Assembly: GCF_027942865.1 (NCBI RefSeq)
Contig: NC_134513.1
Location: 38,831,429-38,895,428, forward strand
Source of the DNA: Odontesthes bonariensis
Lineage: Eukaryota > Chordata > Actinopteri > Atheriniformes > Atherinopsidae
Direction of reading: 5' to 3'
Length of the DNA: 64,000 nt
The position numbers and the translations under genes are program-made. Positions within the stretch are counted from its first letter, which is position 1; the number at the start of each line of letters is the position of its first letter. Below are positions 13,901-24,400 of the stretch, piece by piece. The notes beneath the pieces are model-generated. The model had not been told where the DNA came from and did no database searches. It saw nothing but the letters and a program-made list of their open reading frames with translations.

Positions 13901-16900
13901 ATACACACGCCAGTGAGAGACATGTACACAGATACACACGCCTGAGAGACGGATACACACGCCAGTGAGAGAGATACACACGCCAGTGAGAGACATGTAC
14001 ACAGATACACACGCCTGAGAGACGGGTTCACAGATACACACGCCTGAGAGACGGGTACACATGCCAGAGAGAGAGATACACACGCCAGTGAGAGAGATAC
14101 ACACGCCAGTGAGAGACGGGTACACACACCCGAGACACATGTACACAGATACACACGCCTTAGAGACGGATACACACGCCAGTGAGAGAGATACACACGC
14201 CAGTGAGAGAGATACACAAGCCAGTGAGAGACGGGTACACACACCCGAGAGACATGTACACAGATACACACGCCTGAGAGACGGATACACACGCCAGTGA
14301 GAGATGGGTACACACACCCGAGAGACATGTACACAGATACACACGCCTGAGAGACGGATACACACGCCAGTGAGAGACGGGTACACACACCCGAGAGACA
14401 TGTACACAGATACACACGCCTGAGAGACAGATACACACGCCAGTGAGAGACAGATACACACACCCGAGAGACAGGTACACACGCCAGTGAGAGACAGATA
14501 CACACGCCAGTGAGAGAGGTACACACGCCCGAGAGACAGGTACACAGATACACACGCCCGAGAGAGAGGTACACACGCCAGTGAGAGAGGTACACTCGCC
14601 CGAGAGATGGGTACACAGATACACACGCCCGAGAGAGAGGTACACACGCCAGTGAGAGAGGTACACTCGCCCGAGAGAGGTACACAGATACACACGCTTG
14701 AAAGAGATACACACACCTGAGAGAGATACACACGCTTGAAAGAGATACACACGCCCGAGAGACATGTACACAGATACACACGCCCGAGAGACAGGTACAC
14801 ACGCCAGTGAGAGAGGTACACACGCCCGAGAGACAAGTACACACGCCAGTGAGAGAGGTACACACGCCCGAGAGACATGTACACAGATACACACGCCCGA
14901 GAGAGGTACACACGCCAGTGAGAGAGGTACACACGCCCGAGAGACAAGTACACACGCCAGTGAGAGAGGTACACACGCCCGAGAGACATGTACACAGATA
15001 CACACGCCCGAGAGAGGTACACACGCCAGTGAGAGAGGTACACACGCTTGAGAGAAATACACACGCTTGAGAGAGATACACATGCTTGAGAGAGATACAC
15101 ACGCTTGAGAGATACACACACCTGAGAGAGATACACACGCTTGAGAGAAATACACACGCTTGAAAGAGATACACACGCCCGAGAGACATGTACACAGATA
15201 CACACGCCCGAGAGACAGGTACACACGCCAGTGAGAGAGGTACACACGCCAGTGAGAGAGATACACACGCAAGCGAGAGACAGGTACACTCGCCCGAGAG
15301 AGGTACACAGATACACACGCTTGAAAGAGATACACACACCTGAGAGATACATACACCTGAGAGACAGGTAGTCTAACTCCAGACTTTCAGGATGGGGAAT
15401 GTTTCTGTCCAGGTTGGTTCTACAAAAATCAACTTGATTCACTGGTCAACAAAACGTGTGTTACCTGAGTAGCTGTGTGTGTGTGTGTGTTACCTGAGAG
15501 TAGTAGGTGTGTTTGATTGACGGGCTGTCCTGACAGGGGATCATACTCCTGCAGTGATGAGCCTGTCAGACAGAACAAAGACACAACTCAGTGTTTTCAT
15601 GGAGAGGTTCTTGTTCAGTTCAGACAAACTGCAGGATGACCTGTGATGGAGAAACCGCTTCAAACCGGTTTAGAACAAGAAGAAACAGAATTCTGTGGAA
15701 ATTAACAGTTTGTTGACCAACGTTGTAGTTTCACAAAGTTTTGTGTGTCAACAATTGAGGAGGGAAACCGTAGAGAGGAAGTTGAGCTTACTTCCTTCCA
15801 CTTTCTTACCAGACTGATGAAGCACTTAAAGATCTTTATTTTTACATCCAACTGTCCCAATTTGATCTCTTTACTGTCTGTAATTCTAGCACTTTCCCAT
15901 CAGTCTGTTACAGTAAACCACTCTGCAACAAACCATGAATGTGGTCTGAGAGGTGAGTCAAAGTCTCACCTGACACTGGCTGAACAGGTAGGGTTTTTTC
16001 TTCCCCGCAGTCTGCTCCGGTGTGAGCCACTGCAGCGCCGACGCCGACGGAGATGTCTCGTAGGCCACCTCCACGATAACATGCTGCCCCCTGATTGGTC
16101 CAGACAGACACACAGGTTAGAGTTTACTCGAACAAATATGAGAGAACAGAGCGGCAGGATGGCAGGCTCACCTGGACAGCTCGAAGGGCAGCGTGATTTT
16201 CAGCGGCGTCCCCTTGAAGCTGTGTTTGGGGCCCAAACTGAAGCGGGCTGCCTGCTGGTTGGCCGACACTGAGACGACGCTGAGGTCTTTGGTGTCCAAA
16301 GTCTGCAGCAGATAATAAGAAACTTTCATTAATGAGCGTCACACCTGCTGAGTCAGCTGACCTGCCACCTGTGTGAACACCTGTCTGAGCAGAACAAAGT
16401 CCAGGTCAAGGCAGACAGCCCAGCCTTCTTCTTTCTCCACCACATCAAACTTCAGTGAAAATATTTCTTTATTTGATGTATTTTTGTCAAACATACCTCA
16501 TTTATACATGTTATGGAGAGTTAATGTTATTTTGTGCTTTTCTCAGGTGACACATCAGTCTGCTCTCAGATCCAGGTGAACACACCTGCCCTAACATGTT
16601 AACCCCAACACCAAATCCACTCATCCAGCAGGAATATATACTTCTGGAGCCAAATGTCCTGCAAAAGCAAGACGGTTTAACATTTCTTTCTCTGTTTCCA
16701 TGCCGACACCAAAGATAAACTTTGTGATAGTTTGTCATTTATAAAAGATGAACGTTTATAACATATATCAGCCAAACTGTTATCAACTCATTACATTCAA
16801 AACTCCCGTTTAAGAAACACAGCAGTTGAAGGGTCCTTATCTTTATGAATCTCTTAAGACGTCCTGACCAGTTTTCATTTCTGACAGCTCAGCCTTCAAG

Positions 16901-17415
16901 TCAAAGTCCAACATCACACAATCCACCAAACTCCATTCTAAAAAGCAGCATTTTAATGTGTCCTAATGTACAATTTCACTCAAGACTTCAGTTATTAAAT
17001 CAGATGAAATCAAATGTAAAATCTGAGAGACACCTGAGGGATGGGGAGACTTTATAATCACAGCCGAACCTGCGCTCATCAGCCGCAGAATGAAGCTCAG
17101 AACCGGACTAAAGTTCGACAACAGAACCTGTGTGTTGCTGTTCCAACACACGCCAGACTCCATGTAGATTTCAGCGGGTTTTAGCCTCATCGCTCTGACC
17201 TACTGAGCACTTCGCGGGCCGCACAGGGAACGGGAAAGCTCCCAGGCCGGTGCACCGGTTTACGTTACCAGAGCAGAGAAGCGGTCCTCCAGTGCCTCCA
17301 CCGTCAGCGCCACCTTCCCCCTGATCACGTGCCTGTCCAAGTCCACGTGCAGGAGCAGGTTCAGGTGTCTGGTGAGACAGCTGGAGCACGAGGAGAAGGA
17401 GCAGGGGTCCGACAT
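1958..17415 (-). CDS. lta4h: Leukotriene A4 hydrolase / aminopeptidase (19 coding exons)
   Basis: LTA4H is a cytosolic zinc enzyme of the M1 family that turns leukotriene A4 into leukotriene B4 and also trims tripeptides. Exons, 5' to 3': 17415-17269, 16302-16172, 16090-15970, 15562-15494, 5481-5377, 5284-5232, 5148-5076, 4980-4840, 4757-4734, 4661-4591, 4509-4398, 4298-4154, 3832-3729, 3539-3469, 3379-3325, 3248-3153, 2447-2365, 2277-2173, 2096-1958. They join in phase to 1845 nt, 614 aa (human about 611). Visible motifs: GGMEN substrate loop with Glu268; zinc site HEISH (His292, Glu293, His296) and Glu315 in NEGH; proton donor Tyr380; Asp372; Arg560 and Lys562 for the substrate carboxylate. 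The residue equal to human Tyr378 is Phe375. The start was chosen at MSDP by comparison with human; an in-frame upstream ATG exists at 17478. Intron 4 is 10 kb because of a satellite; other introns are short. dennd6b starts head-to-head. Confidence 0.95.
2513..3112. repeat. 25-bp minisatellite in lta4h intron 16
   Basis: About 24 tandem copies of a 25-bp unit containing acagggacaggaag followed by cagtgtagttt or tagtttagttt. The two variants alternate irregularly along the array. It lies wholly within intron 16 between exons 3153-3248 and 2365-2447. Confidence 0.9.
3874..4150. repeat. GT-rich minisatellite in lta4h intron 12
   Basis: Tandem units built from cagcacaggtgtgtgc and gtgtgtacaggtgtg variants fill most of the 321-bp intron 12, ending beside the donor of exon 12 at 4154. 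Unit length varies around 17-18 bp. Open frames across it on both strands are by-products of the repeat. Confidence 0.85.
5482..15372. repeat. About 9.9-kb compound satellite filling lta4h intron 4
   Basis: The array is made of interleaved sub-units of about 22 and 28-29 bp sharing gatacacacgcc and tgagagacgggtacaca cores. Units differ by short switches (gggtac, ggatac, catgtacacag, gagatac). Distal units near 14.5-15.37 kb are more diverged and shorter. On the minus (gene) strand each CAG-ending unit carries ctctcag, which looks like a 3' splice site, and none of the three frames of that strand has frequent stops, so open frames up to 2589 codons run through it. Large blocks are repeated within the array. 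It is intronic; the flanking exons 4 and 5 join in phase without it. Confidence 0.95.
15473..15490. repeat. Short (GT)n microsatellite by lta4h exon 4 donor
   Basis: About nine GT dinucleotides end three bases before the donor side of exon 4, whose first base on the plus strand is 15494. Confidence 0.8.
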
Positions 17416-17684
17416 GTTGATCGTCCGGTAACCGCGGAGAGACTGAGGCGGCATACACGCGCACAGACACACGAACACACCGCCCGCTTAACTACCGGAA
17501 GCCGCTGCTCACACATCCGGATCGGCCTTTTCACAATAAAACGGCCCAGGGTTCATGTGTGGAAGATATGATCTGTGAGTCTGTGTCTGACATCAGCTGC
17601 AGATAATTCATCCTATTATTCATGATAATAATAATAAATATGAATAATTAAATAATAAAACAAACAACACCCAAATGTTAGTTT

Positions 17685-18127
17685 GCTTAAAGCAATACTA
17701 TGTAACATTTCTACCTTAAAATAACAGCTTGAAAAAAATTGTGTGGCTAGAATGAGTTTTAATATTACGATTGGCCTGTCTCCTATGCCCTTCGGGGGTC
17801 TGAGTTGGAATAACTGCGCTATGTAACTTTGCTGGACCGGCCCGGGAGCTGAGCGGAAGTACTTCGACTTGCTTTCTGGCACACCTACCGCAAAAACAAA
17901 TAGACCCCTCTCACGCTCCCAGGTATAAGGCTAAGCTAGCGCAACATTGTCAGTACGATCATCATGGCAGAGGCACCGAAGAAACAGACGAAGACGTTGA
18001 CTGATGAAGCAAGGAAGAGAAAGAGAGAGGCCGACAAAGCAAGAGACCGTAACCGTACATTACCTCCAAGCCTGTAGGGGGAGCTCCATAATGGGCTTTT
18101 TGAGAAGTTACATTGTATTGCTTTAAA
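17685..18127. mobile_element. MITE-like element with TIRs
   Basis: The ends cttaaagcaatactatgtaac and gttacattgtattgctttaa are imperfect inverted repeats of each other. The 440-bp inside contains a short plus-strand open stretch from about 17964 (MAEAPKKQTKTLTDEARKRK start), a piece I have seen in a very common teleost repeat. No transposase is left. It separates the lta4h and dennd6b promoters. Confidence 0.65.
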
Positions 18128-18183
18128 AGAGAATAGAAAAATAATTAACCAAAACTGAGAAAAATAACTTTATAATCTGAAGT

Positions 18184-18330
18184 AAACCCAGCAGAAGCCA
18201 GTAGAAGCCAGTAGAACCCAGTAGAACCCAGCAGAAGCCAGTAGAACCCAGTAGAACCCTGCAGAACCCAGCAGAACCCTGCAGAACCCAGGAGAAGCCA
18301 GTAGAACCCTGCAGAACCCAGCAGAACCTG
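18184..18330. repeat. Short minisatellite (cagtagaac/cagcagaac)
   Basis: Roughly fourteen units of about 10 bp (ccagtagaac, ccagcagaa and gcagaaccct variants) lie about 120-265 bp upstream of the dennd6b start codon and may fall in its 5' leader. Confidence 0.8.
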
Positions 18331-18448
18331 GCTGTTGTTCCGCGGCCCTCCAGCAGGGGGGGCCCGCTCCCTCTCTGCCTCCTCTGGTGCTGCTGATGGA
18401 GGAACGGAGCTGGCCCCCCGGCGGTGCAGCACCTTACAGCCGGCTGTG

Positions 18449-21400
18449 ATGAACCCGTTGGACGGTTCCGGTTCTTCCCACCTCGAGGAGGAGGCGGACA
18501 GTTGGGGCGCGTGGGCGCGCTTCTCGTCCTGGCTGGAGTGCTTGTGTGTCGTTACCTTCGACCTGGAGCTCGGACAAGCTATCGAGGTACGTTAGCTTAG
18601 CACATTTAGCATCAGTCATCAATAAGGTTATGGATCAGCAGATATCAGAGAGCAGATAAATCAGATAATCAATCACTTAATCCAAGGAGACGATGCGGAG
18701 GTTTCATCATTCAGCACAGGACAACCGAATCACTGCTGATCCTCAGGCCGATTTTAGATGCAGTCGCCCTTTAAACAAATGTGCTTGGGTTCAGAAAAGA
18801 CTCATGAAACTGTAAACAGGCAGCACGTCTGCTCTGGACTTCGGCATTAATGCAGGCAGCAAAATCAATTCAAAATGTAATAATCTCCTCACCTGATATT
18901 GGTGATTTTCCAGCTTTTTCCAGTTTGAAATGTGAGACTGAGAAGAGTTGAATCAGCAGAATTATGAATGAAGTTTGGTTGAAGTCTTCGCTCTCTCTGT
19001 GTTTTCAGCTGGTTTATCCTCAGGACGTGAAACTCACAGAGAAAGAGGTGATTATCAAAAATCTTATCATTTGTGGTGCTCATGTTATTAATCTCAGATT
19101 CACAGATTATATTTCCTTTGTCTGTTGTTAGAAAACCAGCATCTGCTACCTGTCCTTTCCTGACTCATACTCAGGTAAAATCAGATAACATTCAATGTGT
19201 CCTTGAGGTGAGAGGTCAGAGGTCACATAGTCTGGGAGTGATTTTAAATTTTCTTCCTAGGATGCCTCGGGGACACTCAGTTCACCTTTAGGTTTCGTCA
19301 GTCGGTCGGTCGCAGAGTGTCCAGATTCAGAGACAACGTATACGACAGAGATGCCCCCATCACCTTGCAGGTAAGACAAACCTGAGACTCACTCAGAATC
19401 TGCAGTGTTGTAAAGTTCAGACTTACCTGAAGATGGTGGCATCGCATCATCACAGGTGTAAACAGGAAGTTAAAGCAGGTGTGATGGTCCTCATCTGTAA
19501 ACAGGAAGTTAAAGCAGGTGTGATGGTCCTCTCGTCTGTAAACAGGAAGTTAAAGCAGGTGTGATGGTCCTCGTCTGTAAACAGGAAGTTAAAGCAGGTG
19601 TGATGGTTCTCTCGTCTGTAAACGGGAAGTTAAAGCAGGTGTGATGGTCCTCGTCTGTAAACGGGAAGTTAAAGCAGGTGTGATGGTCCTCTCGTCTGTA
19701 AACAGGAAGTTAAAGCAGGTGTGATGGTTCTCTCGTCTGTAAACGGGAAGTTAAAGCAGGTGTGATGGTCCTCGTCTGTAAACGGGAAGTTAAAGCAGGT
19801 GTGATGGTCCTCTCGTCTGTAAACAGGAAGTTAAAGCAGGTGTGATGGTCCTCTCGTCTGTAAACGGGAAGTTAAAGCAGGTGTGATGGTCCTCGTCTGT
19901 GAACAGGAAGTTAAACTAGGTGTGATGGTCCTCTCGTCTGTAAACAGGAAGTTAAACCAGGTGTGATGGTCCTCGTCTGTAAACAGGAAGTTAAAGCAGA
20001 TGTGATGGTCCTCTCGTCTGTAAACAGGAAGTTAAAGCAGGTGTGATGGTCCTCTCGTCTCTAAACAGGAAGTTAAAGCAGGTGTGATGGTCCTCTCGTC
20101 TGTAAAAAGGGAGTTAAAGCAGGTGTGATGGTCCTCGTCTGTAAACAGGAAGTTAAAGCAGGTGTGATGGTCCTCGTCTCTAAACAGGAAGTTAAAGCAG
20201 GTGTGATGGTCCTCTCGTCTGTAAACGGGAAGTTAAAGCAGGTGTGATGGTCCTCGTCTGTAAACGGGAAGTTAAAGCAGATGTGATGGTCCTCTCGTCT
20301 GTAAACGGGAAGTTAAAGCAGGTGTGATGGTCCTCGTCTCTAAACGGGAAGTTAAAGCAGGTGTGATGGTCCTCGTCTGTAAACGGGAAGTTAAAGCAGG
20401 TGTGATGGTCCTCGTCTGTAAACGGGAAGTTAAAGCAGGTGTGATGGTCCTCTCGTCTGTAAACGGGAAGTTAAAGCAGGTGTGATGGTCCTCGTCTGTA
20501 AACGGGAAGTTAAAGCAGATGTGATGGTCCTCTCGTCTGTAAACGGGAAGTTAAAGCAGGTGTGATGGTCCTCGTCTCTAAACGGGAAGTTAAAGCAGGT
20601 GTGATGGTCCTCTCGTCTGTAAACGGGAAGTTAAAGCAGGTGTGATGGTCCTCTCGTCTGTAAACGGGAAGTTAAAGCAGGTGTGATGGTCCTCTCGTCT
20701 GTAAACGGGAAGTTAAAGCAGGTGTGATGGTCCTCGTCTGTAAACAGGAAGTTAAAGCAGGTGTGATGGTCCTCTCGTCTGTAAACAGGAAGTTAAAGCA
20801 GGTGTGATGGTCCTCGTCTGTAAACAGGAAGTTAAAGCAGGTGTGATGGTCCTCTCGTCTGTAAACGGGAAGTTAAAGCAGGTGTGATGGTCCTCTCGTC
20901 TGTAAACGGGAAGTTAAAGCAGGTGTGATGGTCCTCTCGTCTGTAAACAGGAAGTTAAAGCAGGTGTGATGGTCCTCGTCTGTAAACAGGAAGTTAAAGC
21001 AGGTGATGGTCCTCTCATCTCTAAACAGGAAGTTAAAGCAGGTGTGATGGTCCTCTCGTCTGTAAACAGGAAGTTAAAGCAGGTGTGATGGTCCTCTCGT
21101 CTGTAAACAGGAAGTTAAAGCAGGTGTGATGGTCCTCGTCTGTAAACAGGAAGTTAAAGCAGGTGTGATGGTCCTCTCGTCTGTAAACAGGAAGTTAAAG
21201 CAGGTGTGATGGTCCTCGTCTGTAAACAGGAAGTTAAAGCAGGTGTGATGGTCCTCGTCTGTAAACAGGAAGTTAAAGCAGGTGTGATGGTCCTCTCGTC
21301 TGTAAACAGGAAGTTAAAGCAGGTGTGATGGTCCTCGTCTGTAAACAGGAAGTTAAAGCAGGTGTGATGGTCCTCTCATCTCTAAACAGGAAGTGAAAGC

Positions 21401-24400
21401 AGGTGTGATGGTCCTCGTCTGTAAACAGGAAGTTAAAGCAGGTGGGATGGTCCTCTCGTCTCTAAACAGGAAGTTAAAGCAGGTGGGATGGTCCTCTCGT
21501 CTCTAAACAGGAAGTTAAAGCAGGTGTGATGGTCCTCGTCTGTAAACAGGAAGTTAAAGCAGGTGGGATGGTCCTCTCTGGTGTTTTTCTTCAGGTGTGT
21601 CTCCTCTTGTCTCCTTAGAGAGAAACTGCTCATTTCTTCGGTTACGTCTACTTCAGACAGGTGAAGGACGTCTCAGTGAAGAGAGGCTACTTCCAGAAGG
21701 TAACTAACCTGTTCACACCTGAGATGTAATGTTTTTTTTGTTGGCTCTGATCATGTGATGGTCATGTGTTCCTGTCTGTGTTTCAGTCCCTGGTCTTAGT
21801 GTCCAGGTTGCCGTACACTCACCTGTTTCACTCGCTGCTGCAGATCATCGCACCTGAGTTCTTTGAGAAGCTTGAGCCGTGTCTGGAAGCAGGTGACGAT
21901 GTCATAATTACATCATAACTGTAAACCAACCAGGGGGGTATTCCTAGAAGCTGGCTTAGCGGAAAGCCTGGCCTATTTCGCTACTTCTGGCTAAATTTAG
22001 CGAGAGTTCCGTTCCATAAAGGTGGCTTATTTGAACGCCCGCTGAGTAACCATGGTAGTTTATGCTGCTGAACTAGCCTGGTCGCGGGCAGGCTAAAGTT
22101 GAAGCTTAACTTAGCTGCAACTCAAAAAATGTCCGACCGGCTGAAACGGACTCCGGAAAGAAATGTTCACCTAGAATTCTGCGCTCCCGCAACTCATGTC
22201 TTGTCTAAAAAACGAAACAAAAACTGTGGTTATCATATCACCACCTTCACTGTCTCGAAAAATCAATCAGTCGGTGCCAGTGCAGCTAAAGAAACGCAAC
22301 TATACACACGTATTGAACATGAAGTTAAATGAGAGAGAACATGGTAGGCTATTCATTAAAACTAATCAATACCTAACAAACATCCGATCTACACCCACGT
22401 AGGACCAGACTCAGAAAAATGGGGGACAGGTAATAATGTTAATGATACAAATTATTGACAGCTCCTTTCAAAACAGTCAAGGACACTGTACAAACAAGAT
22501 ATCAGATAAAACGCAGGAATTAAAACATCATACCATATTAAAAATATGACCTCTGTCCTTTCAGGCTGCTGCTCCACATTTACAGTAGCTGATAATGTAA
22601 AACAACCTACTGGCTGAAGTATTTGCATTAAGTTCATCATCTCCCTCAGGCTTCCCTAATGTTATCGGTGCACTACAATGTACCCATGTATGCATCCAAG
22701 GCAAGGCAATTTGTAGAGCACAATTCGTACACAAGGCAATTCAAAGTGCTTTACAGCTACATAAAATCACAAGAAGGCAATAAAATCATTCCAAAAAACA
22801 AAAAAATCATTAATTCATTAATTTAAAAGTGAAGAGTGCAGTGAAAATACTTTCAGGTGTCATATGCACATCTAAATAGAACTGTTTTCAGGCTGGATTT
22901 AAACATTGTCACATCAACCCCTTTGAGTAATGCTGAGCAATGTTACATTTATGCCCTGTGAAAGCTCATCATTGACTCCTATCCTCCGTGCATACAGATG
23001 ATCTGTAATGGAGCTCATTTCATTTCCTACATTGAGGCTAAATGGCCGGGATCAGTTCATGATTCTAGGATCTTCCGAGCATCCTCACTGGCACAGAGGT
23101 TTGCACAAGGCGCGAGAATTTTACTTACCTGAAGGAGTGTACTTTTCAAGTAAGGTGTAGCATAGGCAGAATTTTGGTAATGTAATGAGAGGTCAGGTGT
23201 AGAGGTCATCTTAAGGAATTTAAAGTGCTCGTCATACTTTATTATAGATAGCCATATAAGGCACATATTGCATCAAATTGCCAAGTCTGAACACATGTAT
23301 ATCCATCCAACATTTCTCTTATTCTGCAGGAGAGTTCAATGGTGTCCTGCTTGGGGACAGAGGCTATGCATGCTGGCCGTACCTCCTCACGCCATATCCT
23401 GATCCAGGAACAAGGGCATGCACATGCACATGCACATGCTAAAACAAGGGCACGGATAGAAATGACCTTTGGCCAAATTAAATACAGGTTCATTGCTTAA
23501 AGTTCTCAGGCACCATGGCTGATTTCTGACAGAGCCACCTTAAATTTGATAGTTAATATTTTATACATTTTGTCTTGTGGACAACTTTTCAGGCTGAAGT
23601 CTTTTCTTCCTTGAGTCCCTGGAGGTTCCAGTGCCTGAAAGGACTCAGTTTGTCCTGACACAGTGAGGGACCTGTACAGGGACACATATTTCCTTTGATC
23701 CTTATTGTTGTGACCTTTATATTAGAACTTCTTTTCATAATTTAGCATTGACACAGTAGCAGTTTAAGTCAGAGCAAGTGTAAGAAGGGATACAGGTCGT
23801 TTAGGCCATTGGCGTTTAGGCCGCAGTTGTTTAGGCCGACAGAGGAGTCGTTTAGGCCACAGGGAGCAGTCGTTTAGGCCCCCCTGCAGTCGTTTAGGCC
23901 AGGCTACCTGAGCAGCTGAAATCTTTATTACTGTACATTCGTTATTATAAGATATAAGTCAGCTCTACTGGTCTGTCTGGGTAGCCTACATAACTATGGT
24001 AAATTATTTAATAACCAACTTTAGTGTGGAAACGTTTTTTTTATTTAATAAATGGTGATTTATAAATTCATAAAATTGTGGAAATAATCATCCGCATTGC
24101 CACATTCATTGGACAATAATACTGTAATTATTTAGAAGCCCGTTAGATTCGCGCGGTTTGTGAGAATTAAAATAGTGATTTATAAGATAAGCATGCATTG
24201 TCATCGAAAGGGTGACTGATCTGAAACCACCACATTCGTTGGACAATAGGCTTTTTTTTATGCCCCTACCTGCTCTGCATCCAACAGGCTAATTCGATAA
24301 AGTGAATATAAAAGGAATATGAAAGGAAAAAAGCAGCATATCAATCAAAATCAACACTTTATTTATCCCAAGTAAGGAAAGAAAAGGCACAAAGTGTAGG

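Larger units (their letters stand above)
17416..18448. promoter_or_regulatory. Head-to-head promoter region of lta4h and dennd6b
   Basis: The start codons of lta4h (minus, 17415) and dennd6b (plus, 18449) are 1.03 kb apart and point away from each other. A CCGGAAGC ETS-type site lies at 17495-17502, close to the lta4h start, and the DNA next to both starts is GC-rich with no clear TATA box, as is usual for housekeeping genes. A MITE and a small minisatellite separate the two sides, so whether one shared promoter works here is unclear. Transcription starts are not visible from sequence. Confidence 0.5.

Noticed and set aside
5482-15372. CRISPR-like array
   Set aside because: Regular repeats exist but there are no unique spacers, and the context is a vertebrate intron.
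5263-15442. Minus-strand open frames of 398 to 2589 codons rich in [13 protein letters not shown]-like repeats
   Set aside because: They are the stop-free translation of an intronic satellite in all three frames; no start context, no domain, and the flanking lta4h exons splice across the array in phase.
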